Shown here: piece after piece, positions 5,232 to 5,531 of the stretch | How the letters are laid out: every line of letters starts with the position of its first letter | Position numbering within the stretch: the first letter of the stretch is position 1 | Assembly (NCBI GenBank): GCA_018056215.1 | Contig: JAGPGB010000082.1 | Coordinates: 1 to 5,531 of the forward strand | Reading direction: 5' to 3' | From: Bacteroidales bacterium | GTDB lineage: Bacteria; Bacteroidota; Bacteroidia; Bacteroidales; DTU049 | DNA length: 5,531 bases | The notes under the pieces: model-generated | Databases searched by the model: none | What the model saw: only the letters and a program-made list of their open reading frames with translations | What the model was told of the DNA's origin: nothing | Program-made: the position numbers and the translations under genes

Positions 5232-5531
5232 AATGGGTAAAGAAATTGAAAGCACTGCCCAAGATTTTAATTACCAAATAGTAAGTATTATAGACCAAAA
5301 TAATAATTTGATAGACGAAATAAAAAAGCACAAACCTGATGTAGCAATAGAATTTACTAATGCAAATGCTGTAGTAAATAACATTAAAACTTGTGTAGAT
5401 CTACATCTACCTGTTGTCTCTGGTACTACTGGCTGGGACAATGAAATAGAAGAAATAAAAAAATATACATTGCAGAATAATGGCAATGTACTCTGGGGAA
5501 GTAATTTTAATCTAGGTGTCAATTTGTGGTT
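5200..5531 (+). CDS. dapB: 4-hydroxy-tetrahydrodipicolinate reductase DapB (partial, C-terminus beyond right edge)
   Basis: The first 110 residues of DapB, normally about 240-270 long. It reduces 4-hydroxy-tetrahydrodipicolinate with NAD(P)H in the diaminopimelate/lysine pathway that feeds peptidoglycan. The Rossmann start MIKIAIIGYGKMGKEI (1-16) carries the GxGxMG motif, and D32 ends the second strand (IVSIID). The spacing from there to DVAIEFTNANAV (47-58) is shorter than in the E. coli enzyme, as in the compact Bacteroidota form. PVVSGTTGW (71-79) is the conserved GTTG loop, and SNFNLGVN (101-108) matches the ANFSxGVN motif. The catalytic HxxxK region lies beyond the edge. The ATG at 5200 lies 32 bases inside the DUF5683 gene; the next ATG (5233) would cut off the glycine motif, so the long overlap appears real. 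In the part visible, the frame is unbroken. Confidence 0.94.
   Translation, partial: MIKIAIIGYGKMGKEIESTAQDFNYQIVSIIDQNNNLIDEIKKHKPDVAIEFTNANAVVNNIKTCVDLHLPVVSGTTGWDNEIEEIKKYTLQNNGNVLWGSNFNLGVNLW

Noticed and set aside
5271..5522. 83-codon minus-strand reading frame with hydrophobic stretches
   Set aside because: It is antisense to dapB, whose frame carries the GTTGW and SNFNLGVN motifs. The hydrophobic look comes from reading the complement of Asn/Lys/Glu-rich codons.

Overview
The window looks like ordinary chromosome from an AT-rich member of the Bacteroidota. Three things point there: the lineage-typical proteins DUF3276 (PUR-like) and DUF5683, the order parA-parB-DUF5683-dapB that is common in that phylum, and TAnnTTTG-type -7 promoter elements with A-rich leaders in place of Shine-Dalgarno sites. 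No species can be named from this sequence alone. I see no mobile elements, RNA genes, CRISPR arrays or clear rho-independent terminators.

Left arm (1-1624, minus strand): two nucleotide-sugar genes are read leftwards. galE (UDP-sugar 4-epimerase, complete) is followed by rmlB (dTDP-glucose 4,6-dehydratase, running off the left edge). They overlap by 16 bases and so form a translationally linked pair that supplies activated sugars for surface polysaccharide. A 69-base divergent spacer (1625-1693) separates them from the rightward genes and holds candidate promoters for both directions.

Middle (1694-2560, plus strand): one nucleoside phosphorylase gene of the uridine phosphorylase type, with its phosphate, ribose and uracil contact residues recognisable. 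It is followed by a 70-base AT-only-looking spacer with a perfect TAnnTTTG element inside an 8-bp inverted repeat.

Right arm (2631-5531, plus strand): a tightly packed run of five genes. They are a PUR-family nucleic-acid-binding protein (DUF3276), ParA, ParB, a signal-peptide-bearing DUF5683 protein, and DapB (partial, running off the right edge). The gap between the first two is 4 bases and the later junctions overlap by 14, 8 and 32 bases, so this is probably one transcript. It combines chromosome segregation (ParA ATPase with ParB CTPase/parS clamp), an envelope protein of unknown role, and the dihydrodipicolinate reductase step of lysine/diaminopimelate synthesis for peptidoglycan. No parS site is present in the window.

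I found no convincing new system. The most useful open points are the DUF3276-parA linkage, the unknown role of DUF5683 in a par operon, and the substrate range of the GalE protein.
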